Positions 1-5,499 of a DNA stretch of 5,499 nt are shown here, in pieces. This stretch comes from an uncultured Clostridia bacterium. GTDB lineage: Bacteria; Bacillota; Clostridia; Christensenellales; Pumilibacteraceae. Where the stretch lies: NCBI GenBank assembly GCA_900553555.1, contig USEG01000065.1, positions 1-5,499 of the forward strand. Direction: 5' to 3'. Numbering within the stretch: position 1 is the first letter of the stretch; each line of letters starts with the position of its first letter. The notes beneath the pieces were generated by a model. That model saw nothing but the letters and a program-made list of their open reading frames with translations. It did not search any database and had not been told where the DNA came from. The position numbers were made by a program, and so were the translations under genes.

Positions 1-295
1 CTACCGTAACAGCGGCTGTTGCAAGCATTGCCGTCGCAGTACGCAAAAAAGTCATTCCGAATCCCGCAAACACCGTCAGCACTACCGCAAGCACCAAAGG
101 CACGATAAAACCTCCTATGCTGAATGCAAATTCACTGCCGAAATATATCGCGGGGATAACGCCGCCCACAATGTATGCAATGACAAAAACAAGCGCAATC
201 CACGGTTCCATTTTCATGGAGCGCACGACTTCGTTGAGCAATCCGAAAAACATCATTACTGCCACAAAACCCAGCAGAACATATCCTATTACCAT
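1..295 (-). CDS. Partial multi-pass membrane protein, possibly DUF1614-like (5' part only)
   Basis: The first 98 codons of a minus-strand gene that runs off the left edge. The ATG at 293-295 has a strong AGGAGG about seven bases upstream (303-308), so this start is well supported. The visible protein is almost wholly hydrophobic, with likely membrane spans at about residues 2-20, 32-51, 57-77 and 82-98 and few charges (N21-E22, R25, K28, E30). The stretch SIGGFIVPLVLAVVL (residues 59-73) recalls the 'vGGaliPl' stretch I associate with DUF1614/COG4089 membrane proteins, but I identify this from memory only and function is unknown in any case. It follows feoB after 61 bases in the same direction. 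I see no clear terminator in that gap, so it may be the last cistron of the nrdR-feoA-feoB transcript. A role in iron handling cannot be concluded from position alone. Confidence 0.8.
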   Translation of the reverse strand, partial: MVIGYVLLGFVAVMMFFGLLNEVVRSMKMEPWIALVFVIAYIVGGVIPAIYFGSEFAFSIGGFIVPLVLAVVLTVFAGFGMTFLRTATAMLATAAVTV

Positions 296-356
296 TAAAA
301 TTACCTCCTGTATAAAAATATTTGGCAATTTTAACGAATTTAATACATGTTTTTCG

Positions 357-2483
357 CTATTTATTTTTTTGACACAGCGCGCCGCAATTACAGCATTCGC
401 CGCATCTTTTTTTTCCGTACCTTACAATAAGCACGGCTGCTATAACCGAACACGCGGCAATTATCGCAGCAGCTATCGCCACACCGGGGTACAGCATATA
501 CAACACTCCCGCAAGACGCGCCGCAAGCGCCAACAAATATGCGGTAACCAACTGAACGCCCATGCCCGCAAGCGTCCATTTTATGCCCGTTTCCTTAAAA
601 AGTGCCGCCACCGTCGCAATACACGGCACATATAAAAGCGTAAAAATCATGAAACAAAATGCGTCCAACCCGGCAGTTGCGCCGCCGAACAACGCCGACA
701 CCCCGCCCAAAGATTCAATGGAAGTAACAACGGCTTCTTTTGCGACAAAACCGCTTAAAAGAGCCGTTACAGCCTGCCACGAGCCAAAACCCAGCGGCTT
801 AAAAATAAAAGCCGCGGCTTTACCGATGGTCACCATAATACTGTCTTCTCCTGCTCCGTATCCGCTCGTAAAAGAAAAATTCGACAGTATCCATACAATG
901 ACATTGAGCGAAAAAATAGTTGTTCCCACTTTTATTAAAAACGCCTTGATATTGTTTTTAATAATCTGAAATACCCGCTCTATCGTGGGCATTCTATACG
1001 GCGGCATTTCCATGATAAAGGACGGTTTTCCGCTTTTAAGAGATGCAAACATCTTTTCCATTACAGCGGCAGCGCAAAAAGCCACAGCCGCGCCCAACAG
1101 GTACAGGAAAAAAATCACCAGCCAGTTGCCCGCCGAGAAAAAATATCCGCCGATGGTCATATATACGGGCAGCCGGGCGGAACAACTTATAAAAGGCGTT
1201 ATTATCGCCGTCTTTCTGCGCATATTTTCGTCTTCCAGTCCTCTCGTCGTCATTACCGCCGTTGCCGAGCAGCCAAACCCCATCAGCATGGTTATAGCGC
1301 TTCTGCCCGACAGACCTATTTTTCCGAACAAGCCGTCCGTCATGAATGCCAGGCGCGAAATATAACCGCTGTCTTCCATAACAGCTAAAAACAAAAACAG
1401 CAGTACTATTTGCGGCAAAAACACCGTTATTCCCGCCATGCCGTTTATTATCCCCTCGCATATAAGCGCGTTTAACCATTCGGGACAAGACGAATCTTTT
1501 AGCGTCGCGAAAACCGGGGCATAGACAAATTTATCTATCGCCGCTTGCAACAAATCGGACAAAAATCGTCCCGGCGGTCCGAAAGTCACGGCAAACACGA
1601 GCAGCATTATTACAATAAAGACGGGCAGCGCAAACAGCGGATTAAGCGCTATTTTGTCGAAAAAACACAACTGAGGCGGCGTTTTGTTGCCCACGGCTTT
1701 TTTTCGTCTTTTTGATTTTTCTTTTTCGGCAAAAATTATGCCGTCCGTTATTTTTTCGATAAAAGCATATCTTGCCGAACATATTTCTTCGCGCATGCAT
1801 GTCAAATCGGCGTTTTTTGCGACAAGTTTTTCGGGCAGATGCAATTTATCCATCATCAATGCATCGCCGGACATAAACTGCAGCGCCGCCCACCGCGTGG
1901 GAACATTTGCCTGTTTCGCATATTCTTCCACTAGTTTTTCCGCCCGACTTAATGGCAGTTTACCCAGATATTGGCACGGAAAATTGGGAACAAGCTTTTC
2001 GTATTTCCGAACGCATTCCAAAATCTCAAATGCGCTTTTTCCGTACTTTGCGCTGGTTGCCACAACCGGAACGTTAAGCCGAGCCGACAGCAGACCGCAG
2101 TTTATATTCAGACCTTTTCTGTGCAGTTCGTCCACCATATTGACGACAAGAATAACGTTTTTCTCCGCTTCCATAAGCTGCAGCAATAAAAAAAGATTGC
2201 GCTGCAAATTGCCCACCTCGCACACGGCTATTATCAGCGAAGAATTGTCATGAAGTATTTTGTCTACGGATATCTGTTCTTCCGGAGAATAAGGCGAAAG
2301 TGAATAAAGCCCCGGAAGATCGGTAATCTTTAGGGCTTTATCGTCGTATTGTATTATTTTAGATTTTTCCGCCACGGTTACGCCGTGCCAATTGCCGACG
2401 TGCTCGGACGATCGGGTTAATCTGTTAAAAACGCTGGTCTTTCCCACATTGGGATTGCCCACAAGCAGTAATTCTTCATACAT
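357..2483 (-). CDS. feoB: Ferrous iron transporter B, with a Cys-rich C-terminal tail
   Basis: Inner-membrane Fe(II) importer with a cytoplasmic GTPase domain; 708 residues, within the usual range. The G domain shows all motifs: G1 GNPNVGKTS (9-17), G2 T36 in GVTV, G3 DLPG (55-58), G4 NMVD (115-118) and G5 SAK (144-146). A helical linker follows to about 275, then the membrane region from about 278, with the family hallmarks GFGC (402-405), CSARLPVY (434-441), FVAKEAVV (579-586) and VPC (619-621). Two departures: GNWHGVTV where GNWPGVTV is usual, and GFGCSATAVMTTR where a Val-Pro usually follows the Cys-Ser/Asn. The C-terminus adds a further membrane helix (about 667-688) and a tail with Cys 694, 697, 698, 700 and 704, resembling the separate small FeoB-associated Cys-rich proteins. 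The ATG lies inside the end of feoA (8-base overlap), with GAGGTGG nine bases upstream (2493-2499). It ends in TAG. Confidence 0.97.
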   Translation of the reverse strand: MYEELLLVGNPNVGKTSVFNRLTRSSEHVGNWHGVTVAEKSKIIQYDDKALKITDLPGLYSLSPYSPEEQISVDKILHDNSSLIIAVCEVGNLQRNLFLLLQLMEAEKNVILVVNMVDELHRKGLNINCGLLSARLNVPVVATSAKYGKSAFEILECVRKYEKLVPNFPCQYLGKLPLSRAEKLVEEYAKQANVPTRWAALQFMSGDALMMDKLHLPEKLVAKNADLTCMREEICSARYAFIEKITDGIIFAEKEKSKRRKKAVGNKTPPQLCFFDKIALNPLFALPVFIVIMLLVFAVTFGPPGRFLSDLLQAAIDKFVYAPVFATLKDSSCPEWLNALICEGIINGMAGITVFLPQIVLLFLFLAVMEDSGYISRLAFMTDGLFGKIGLSGRSAITMLMGFGCSATAVMTTRGLEDENMRRKTAIITPFISCSARLPVYMTIGGYFFSAGNWLVIFFLYLLGAAVAFCAAAVMEKMFASLKSGKPSFIMEMPPYRMPTIERVFQIIKNNIKAFLIKVGTTIFSLNVIVWILSNFSFTSGYGAGEDSIMVTIGKAAAFIFKPLGFGSWQAVTALLSGFVAKEAVVTSIESLGGVSALFGGATAGLDAFCFMIFTLLYVPCIATVAALFKETGIKWTLAGMGVQLVTAYLLALAARLAGVLYMLYPGVAIAAAIIAACSVIAAVLIVRYGKKRCGECCNCGALCQKNK

Positions 2484-2703
2484 ATTGCGCTACCACCTCG
2501 ACGAGCGCAGCAACATCCGCGCGCAACGCGACGACGAAATCTCTAAGAGAGACAAGTACGGCTCCTCCGGGCGCTTTCGCAAGAACACAAATTTTGCATC
2601 CGCTTGTAAAGCCCATATCCATGAGCCTTAGCGATTGCTTATCCTCTCCGTTTACGCGCCGTATGGTGTACGGCTTATCCCGCCGAGCTTCACGCAGTGT
2701 CAT
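2476..2703 (-). CDS. feoA: Ferrous iron transport protein A (FeoA, SH3-like)
   Basis: Small cytoplasmic partner of FeoB, 75 residues, the normal single-domain FeoA length. The fold signature is clear: [20 protein letters not shown] (about 25-44), then [16 protein letters not shown] (47-62), the beta-rich SH3-like core, ending in a hydrophobic strand. The family is thought to modulate FeoB transport or GTPase activity by direct contact. Its ATG (2701-2703) overlaps the nrdR stop as ATGA. The nearest purine-rich Shine-Dalgarno-like sequence, GAGGAG, is about 17 bases upstream, too far to work well, so translation probably depends on ribosomes finishing nrdR. Its 3' end overlaps the feoB start by eight bases (ATGTATGA), suggesting coupled production of FeoA and FeoB. 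Confidence 0.95.
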   Translation of the reverse strand: MTLREARRDKPYTIRRVNGEDKQSLRLMDMGFTSGCKICVLAKAPGGAVLVSLRDFVVALRADVAALVEVVAQYV

Positions 2704-3167
2704 TTTTCGTTTTTGATACGCTCCTCAAATTGTTCTATAAACTGCATGAAAGTCGTTACGTCTCTAAACTGACGGTACACGGATGCAAAACGAATATACG
2801 CCACCTGATCAAGATTTTTAAGGCCTTCCATTACCATTTCGCCTATTACGGACGAAGGAATTTCCTGATCCAGCGAATTGTACGCCTTCTTTTCGATTTC
2901 GGCCGCCAATGCGTCTATATCCTTCATTGCAACCGGGCGCTTCTCGCAAGACTTGATTATGCCGTTTTTTATCTTATTCACGTCGAAAGGCTCACGCGTG
3001 CCGTCGTTTTTAATGACCAGCAGCGGCGTGTGTTCCACTACCTCGTATGTCGTGAAACGCTTTCCGCAGTTTAGACATTCGCGGCGGCGGCGTATTGTGC
3101 TGCCGTCAGACGACAGGCGCGAATCGATGACCTTGCTTTCCAAAAAACCGCAATACATACATTTCAT
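2700..3167 (-). CDS. nrdR: Transcriptional repressor NrdR
   Basis: Nucleotide-sensing repressor of ribonucleotide reductase operons; 155 residues, the standard length. The N-terminal zinc ribbon has C3, C6, C31 and C34 (MKCMYCG and ECLNCGKRF), with the basic DNA-binding stretch STIRRRREC (23-31) and the conserved VIDSR (13-17). The ATP-cone domain begins near V47 ([18 protein letters not shown]) and extends to about residue 140; members bind ATP or dATP and repress nrd promoters through paired NrdR boxes. The ATG has AGAGGT eight bases upstream (3176-3181) and lies about 25 bases below the predicted start of a perfect sigma-A promoter. Presence next to the sigE/sigG/ylmC block is typical of clostridia. 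What differs here is the direct ATGA overlap into feoA. No reductase gene is in view and I saw no convincing NrdR box in this window, so autoregulation is not supported. Confidence 0.97.
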   Translation of the reverse strand: MKCMYCGFLESKVIDSRLSSDGSTIRRRRECLNCGKRFTTYEVVEHTPLLVIKNDGTREPFDVNKIKNGIIKSCEKRPVAMKDIDALAAEIEKKAYNSLDQEIPSSVIGEMVMEGLKNLDQVAYIRFASVYRQFRDVTTFMQFIEQFEERIKNEK

Positions 3168-3199
3168 AGCTAATGACCTCTTGTGTATTCGATAAAATT

Positions 3200-3228
3200 A
3201 TTATACTAAATTATTTAAGTGTTGTCAA
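3200..3228 (-). promoter_or_regulatory. Consensus sigma-A promoter for nrdR-feoA-feoB
   Basis: On the minus strand the -35 is TTGACA (3223-3228) and the -10 is TATAAT (3200-3205), separated by exactly 17 bases: a full consensus match in all twelve positions. Transcription should start near 3193, giving a leader of about 25 bases that contains the nrdR ribosome binding site AGAGGT. It sits in the 70-base gap just after the ylmC-like stop codon, so nrdR-feoA-feoB can be expressed during vegetative growth, independently of the sporulation genes upstream. Confidence 0.9.
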
Positions 3229-3237
3229 TGCTATTTT

Positions 3238-3666
3238 TCAGAAAGCCTTACCTTTCCACCTGAAACGACAATCAAACAACATACATTTGTCGCATCTGTG
3301 ATCGCATCCGGGGTCTTCAGTTGCCGCGCTTAAATCGGCGGCGGACGCGGCTCCGGGTATATCTGTGGGCGGCTGCTGTTTTTCGCAAGGTTTAGGAGGC
3401 GGCGGGCACACTCCCGATAACGCGCCTATATCTACGATAATCACATCTTCGCCGATGTTTTTTATACACGATATAGGAATAAACACGTCCTGCCCTTTTG
3501 CAAACATTCCGCGTTTGCCAAGCGGCGCTATTATACCCATTACGCGCCTTAAATCGGGAGAAAACACCATGTCGCTTATATGGCCAAGGTTTTTACCGTC
3601 GTTAAGATCCACAACCATTTTGCTTCGGAGTTCCGAATAAGACAATTCATGCGTCGTTCTATTCAT
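3238..3666 (-). CDS. YlmC/YmxH-family PRC-barrel sporulation protein with Cys-rich C-terminus
   Basis: 142 residues from the ATG at 3664-3666, chosen because GAGGT (3673-3677) sits six bases upstream; a longer reading from the TTG at 3676-3678 would begin on that ribosome binding site. Residues 8-80 form a PRC-barrel domain of the YlmC/YmxH type: SELRSKMVVDLNDGKNLGHI (11-30), then VMGIIAPLG (42-50) and VFIPISCIKNIGEDVIIVDI (61-80). The family is usually about 80-100 residues and sporulation-linked, with undefined biochemical function. Here a proline/alanine-rich linker (about 85-118, including VCPPPPKPC) leads to a second module with Cys 121, 125, 128 and 133 and a basic end (FRWKGKAF), which looks able to bind a metal. 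It lies between sigG and nrdR, the usual family location, and is divergent from sigG with 113 bases between the start codons. I found no convincing sporulation promoter at a workable distance from its start. Confidence 0.88.
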   Translation of the reverse strand: MNRTTHELSYSELRSKMVVDLNDGKNLGHISDMVFSPDLRRVMGIIAPLGKRGMFAKGQDVFIPISCIKNIGEDVIIVDIGALSGVCPPPPKPCEKQQPPTDIPGAASAADLSAATEDPGCDHRCDKCMLFDCRFRWKGKAF

Positions 3667-3688
3667 ATAATACCTCAACAGAATATAT

Positions 3689-3718
3689 GCATAAAAATCG
3701 CATTAAGTGTAAAAATTT
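3689..3718 (+). promoter_or_regulatory. Candidate sigma-F/sigma-G-type promoter for sigG
   Basis: GCATA (3689-3693) fits the forespore -35 pattern GYWTA. Fifteen bases later GTAAAAATTT (3709-3718) matches the sigma-F -10 pattern GGNRANANTW except for the second G. The predicted start is near 3725, about 55 bases before the sigG ATG. In Bacillus subtilis the sigG gene is first transcribed by sigma-F, which makes the match plausible, but the region is AT-rich and such short motifs arise by chance. Confidence 0.42.
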
Positions 3719-3779
3719 TTTCTCCGGCGTATAAATTCGCGGCATAAAAGGGACAATAATCAATTGTACGGAGGTAAAA
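3716..3779 (+). promoter_or_regulatory. sigG leader: possible stem that hides the ribosome binding site
   Basis: TCTCCG (3721-3726) can pair with CGGAGG (3769-3774), which contains the sigG Shine-Dalgarno sequence. This is five Watson-Crick pairs plus a terminal T-G pair. After a one-base T-T mismatch, TTTT (3716-3719) can pair with AAAA (3776-3779), carrying the stem up to the start codon. Inside it, ACAAT (3753-3757) and ATTGT (3763-3767) form a second small hairpin. Sequestration of the sigG ribosome binding site by a leader hairpin has been described in B. subtilis. The pairing is seen directly; its stability was not calculated. Confidence 0.45.
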
Positions 3780-4553
3780 ATGTCGGCAAGAATTTCCATT
3801 TGCGGAATTGATACTTCGACGCTGCCCAAACTGAGCCACGAGGAGATGATGACGCTGTTAAAACAGGCGCGTCAAGGCAATGCAGCCTCGCGTGAAAAGT
3901 TTATTTTGGCAAACTTAAGGCTTGTATTAAGTGTTATACAGCGTTTTTACAGCAAAAAAGGCAGCGCCGACGATTTATTTCAGGTGGGCACAATAGGTCT
4001 TATGAAAGCAATGGACAATTTTGACATGTCTTTATCGCTCAAATTTTCCACCTATGCCGTACCTATGATTATCGGCGAAATACGACGTTATATGCGCGAC
4101 TGCTCCGCGGTGCGGGTAAGCCGGTCCATTCGCGATACGGCATATAAAGTTATTACAATGCGCCAAACGCTGGAAGCGGACAGCGGCAAGGAAGTTTCCC
4201 TTTGCGAAGTCGCGGCAGCGCTAGGCATCCCCGAATCCGCCGCAAAAGACGCTATGGACGCAATAAGCGATCCGATATCGCTGTTTGAACCGGTTTATCA
4301 TGACGGAAACGAAACAGTACTGATAATGGAGCAAATTGGCGATAAAAAAAATTACGACGAAAAATGGCTCAATAATACCGCTATAAGCGAGGCAATAAAG
4401 AAACTCGATGCGCGCGAACGGGAAATTTTACTGATGCGCTTTTACCAAGGCAAAACGCAAGTGGAAGTATCGGATGAGATAGGTATTTCGCAGGCGCAGG
4501 TATCGAGACTGGAAAAAAACGCCAAAAAGTCATTGAAAAAACACATAGAATAA
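3780..4553 (+). CDS. sigG: RNA polymerase sporulation sigma factor G
   Basis: Late forespore sigma factor, 257 residues, close to the 260 of B. subtilis. The N-terminal ICGIDTSTLPKLSHEEM (7-23) is diagnostic of sigma-G. Region 2 follows: NLRLVLSVIQRF (45-56), DDLFQVGTIGLMKAMDNFD (64-82) and the promoter-reading FSTYAVPMIIGEIRRYMRD (89-107). Region 3 holds VRVSRSIRD (111-119) and DPISLFEP (164-171). Region 4.2 has the helix-turn-helix KTQVEVSDEIGISQAQVSRL (225-244). It directs spore-maturation genes in the forespore after engulfment. The ATG has GGAGGT (3770-3775) just upstream. It lies on the opposite strand from every other gene in view, including sigE, which it normally follows in the same direction. 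The residue aligned with B. subtilis Asn45, reported as important for binding the anti-sigma factor CsfB/Gin, is Leu43 here. Confidence 0.96.
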   Translation: MSARISICGIDTSTLPKLSHEEMMTLLKQARQGNAASREKFILANLRLVLSVIQRFYSKKGSADDLFQVGTIGLMKAMDNFDMSLSLKFSTYAVPMIIGEIRRYMRDCSAVRVSRSIRDTAYKVITMRQTLEADSGKEVSLCEVAAALGIPESAAKDAMDAISDPISLFEPVYHDGNETVLIMEQIGDKKNYDEKWLNNTAISEAIKKLDAREREILLMRFYQGKTQVEVSDEIGISQAQVSRLEKNAKKSLKKHIE

Positions 4554-4560
4554 ACATTGA

Positions 4561-4614
4561 GTCCGAAGTTATTAAAAAAGCTTCGGGCTTTTGCGCCGGG
4601 GGCAAACATTTTTT
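4561..4614 (+). terminator. Terminator region between convergent sigG and sigE
   Basis: Eight bases after the sigG stop, GTCCGAAG (4561-4568) pairs with CTTCGGGC (4581-4588), an 8-bp stem with one G-T pair, followed by TTTT. A second hairpin, TTTGC (4590-4594) with GCAAA (4602-4606), is followed by six T (4609-4614). Either could end sigG transcription. On the minus strand AAAAGC (4587-4592) pairs with GCTTTT (4576-4581) and runs into a T stretch (4574-4579), a weaker candidate terminator for sigE. The two genes are only 75 bases apart, so these elements may serve both directions. Confidence 0.6.
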
Positions 4615-4628
4615 ACATATATTGTCGT

Positions 4629-5336
4629 CTAAATGGACTTTGATATTTCCTTTTTTAATCTGCCTATTATCTTTTTTTCCAACCTCGAAATATACGACTG
4701 CGATATTCCTATCATGTCCGCTACTTCCTTTTGCGTTTTTTCTTCGGCGCCGGTAAGGCCGAAACGCATCTGCATAATCTCGCGTTCGCGTTTATTAAGT
4801 TTTGCCAAAGCTTTCCAAAGCAGCTGTTTTTCCACGGTAGTTTCGAGATTTTTTGACACCAAATCGGGATCGGTTCCCAAGACATCGCTCATAAGCAATT
4901 CGTTGCCCTCGTAATCTACGTTGAGAGGCTCGTCAAGTGATATCTCCGATTTAAGTCTTGTCATACGTCTAAGATACATCAGTATTTCGTTTTCGATACA
5001 CCGTGACGCGTAAGTGGCAAGTTTAATATTCTTATCTGGGTCGAAACTGCTAACCGCTTTTATAAGGCCGATTGTGCCTACTGATATCAGATCGTCGCAG
5101 TCAAGGCCGGTATTATCGAATTTTTTTGCGATATACACCACAAGGCGCAGATTGTGTACGATAAGCAGCTCACGCACGTCCGAATCGCCTTGCTTTAGTT
5201 TTTTTAAGGCGTCTTTTTCCTCATCTTCGCTCAAAGGCAGCGGCAGCGTGCCCTCGCCCGTAATATAGCAGATGACATTGTCTTCTTTGCCCAATAATCT
5301 GCGAATAACGGCTTTAATAAATTCCCACAACTTCAT
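4629..5336 (-). CDS. sigE: RNA polymerase sporulation sigma factor E (pro-sigma-E)
   Basis: Early mother-cell sigma factor, made as an inactive precursor; 235 residues (B. subtilis 239). The N-terminus is an amphipathic, basic pro-sequence ([16 protein letters not shown], 2-17), followed by the conserved cleavage neighbourhood [19 protein letters not shown] (22-40). By alignment with B. subtilis, processing would fall near C23/Y24, so the pro-peptide is slightly shorter than 27 residues. Region 2: [12 protein letters not shown] (62-73), [20 protein letters not shown] (81-100), [19 protein letters not shown] (106-124). The sigma-E hallmark [20 protein letters not shown] spans 133-152, and the region 4 helix-turn-helix is [20 protein letters not shown] (201-220). 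The start has AGGAGG (5342-5347) inside the last codons of spoIIGA, and only one base separates the two reading frames, so the pair is surely one operon. It stops in TAG, converging on sigG. Confidence 0.97.
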   Translation of the reverse strand: MKLWEFIKAVIRRLLGKEDNVICYITGEGTLPLPLSEDEEKDALKKLKQGDSDVRELLIVHNLRLVVYIAKKFDNTGLDCDDLISVGTIGLIKAVSSFDPDKNIKLATYASRCIENEILMYLRRMTRLKSEISLDEPLNVDYEGNELLMSDVLGTDPDLVSKNLETTVEKQLLWKALAKLNKREREIMQMRFGLTGAEEKTQKEVADMIGISQSYISRLEKKIIGRLKKEISKSI

Positions 5337-5337
5337 T

Positions 5338-5499
5338 TTAACCTCCTTTTATCATGGCAGGATGCAAAATCGCTGCATAATTCTTTGATCGTAGGCCCAA
5401 AGCGTCGCTGACAGCTATCAAAGCGTCGTTAAAATATTCCGGCCCCGTTTGCGTATCGATTTCCACTTTATCAGGTCTCACAAGCGGCAGCCGTACTTG
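5338..5499 (-). CDS. spoIIGA: SpoIIGA, sporulation sigma-E processing protease (C-terminal end only)
   Basis: The last 53 codons of a minus-strand gene entering from the right edge, ending in TAA at 5338-5340. The piece reads [13 protein letters not shown] (2-14) and, after a short turn, [20 protein letters not shown] (25-44) with LHPAMIKGG at the end. The RPDKV segment and the final Y-x-A-I-L-H-P resemble the C-terminus of SpoIIGA, the mother-cell membrane aspartic protease that cleaves pro-sigma-E. The catalytic Asp and the N-terminal membrane part lie outside the window. The assignment rests on these C-terminal motifs and on the position directly before sigE, where spoIIGA is almost always found. 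Its last codons contain the sigE ribosome binding site. Confidence 0.87.
   Translation of the reverse strand, partial: QVRLPLVRPDKVEIDTQTGPEYFNDALIAVSDALGLRSKNYAAILHPAMIKGG

Noticed and set aside
117..635. Plus-strand open frames across the feoB region (for example 117-635, 562-969, 985-1365, 1684-2253).
   Set aside because: They lie opposite well-supported minus-strand genes, show no recognisable domains and have no ribosome binding sites; they are antisense shadows.
3191..3206. A GATAA...TTAT-like stretch overlapping the nrdR -10 region that might be a Fur-type iron operator.
   Set aside because: It fits the GATAATnATTATC pattern poorly on both halves and the region is simply AT-rich; iron control of the operon cannot be claimed from it.
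3206..3222. The nrdR promoter spacer read as a possible NrdR box for autoregulation.
   Set aside because: It lacks the palindromic ACA...TGT form of NrdR boxes and there is no second box one or more helical turns away.
3667..3678. A longer start for the ylmC-like gene at the TTG of 3676-3678.
   Set aside because: That codon is part of the GAGGT ribosome binding site that serves the ATG at 3664-3666.
3682..3689. CATATATT on the minus strand as a sigma-E -10 box for the ylmC-like gene.
   Set aside because: The start site it implies falls in the ribosome binding site, and no sigma-E -35 is found at the right spacing.
3682..4623. AATATATG (3682-3689) and CATATATT (4616-4623) form an 8-bp inverted repeat flanking sigG, which could mark the inversion breakpoints.
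   Set aside because: It does not extend beyond 8 bases, is pure low-complexity AT, and one such pair is likely by chance in two AT-rich gaps of this size.

Overview
The window comes from a spore-forming member of the Firmicutes, most likely a clostridium. It carries the sporulation genes spoIIGA (3' end), sigE and sigG, a YlmC/YmxH-family gene and nrdR, a neighbourhood characteristic of endospore formers, with strong AGGAGG-type ribosome binding sites. I cannot place it below class level.

Layout, from the right edge and reading mainly on the minus strand: the last 53 codons of spoIIGA (5338-5499), then sigE one base further on (4629-5336). Next comes sigG (3780-4553) on the PLUS strand, convergent with sigE across a 75-base terminator region and divergent from the next gene. 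That gene is a YlmC/YmxH PRC-barrel protein (3238-3666, minus). A textbook sigma-A promoter (3200-3228) then drives nrdR (2700-3167), feoA (2476-2703) and feoB (357-2483), which overlap by 4 and 8 bases. After 61 bases a gene for an unrecognised or DUF1614-like membrane protein (1-295) runs off the left edge.

The right half is a sporulation regulatory block. SpoIIGA is the membrane protease that activates pro-sigma-E in the mother cell; sigma-G runs late forespore transcription; YlmC/YmxH proteins are sporulation-associated but poorly understood. The left half is a vegetative-type operon joining NrdR, the ATP/dATP-sensing repressor of ribonucleotide reductase genes, to the FeoAB ferrous iron importer.

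There is no mobile element, CRISPR array, tRNA or rRNA, and no clearly new system. The notable points are: (1) sigG is inverted in place inside an otherwise canonical spoIIGA-sigE-sigG-ylmC-nrdR order; (2) its leader can form a stem that buries the Shine-Dalgarno sequence, with a candidate sigma-F-type promoter placed so that its own transcript would lose most of that stem; (3) nrdR is translationally coupled to feoAB; (4) FeoB and the YlmC-like protein both carry unusual cysteine-rich C-terminal tails. There is no gene-free stretch longer than 300 bases.
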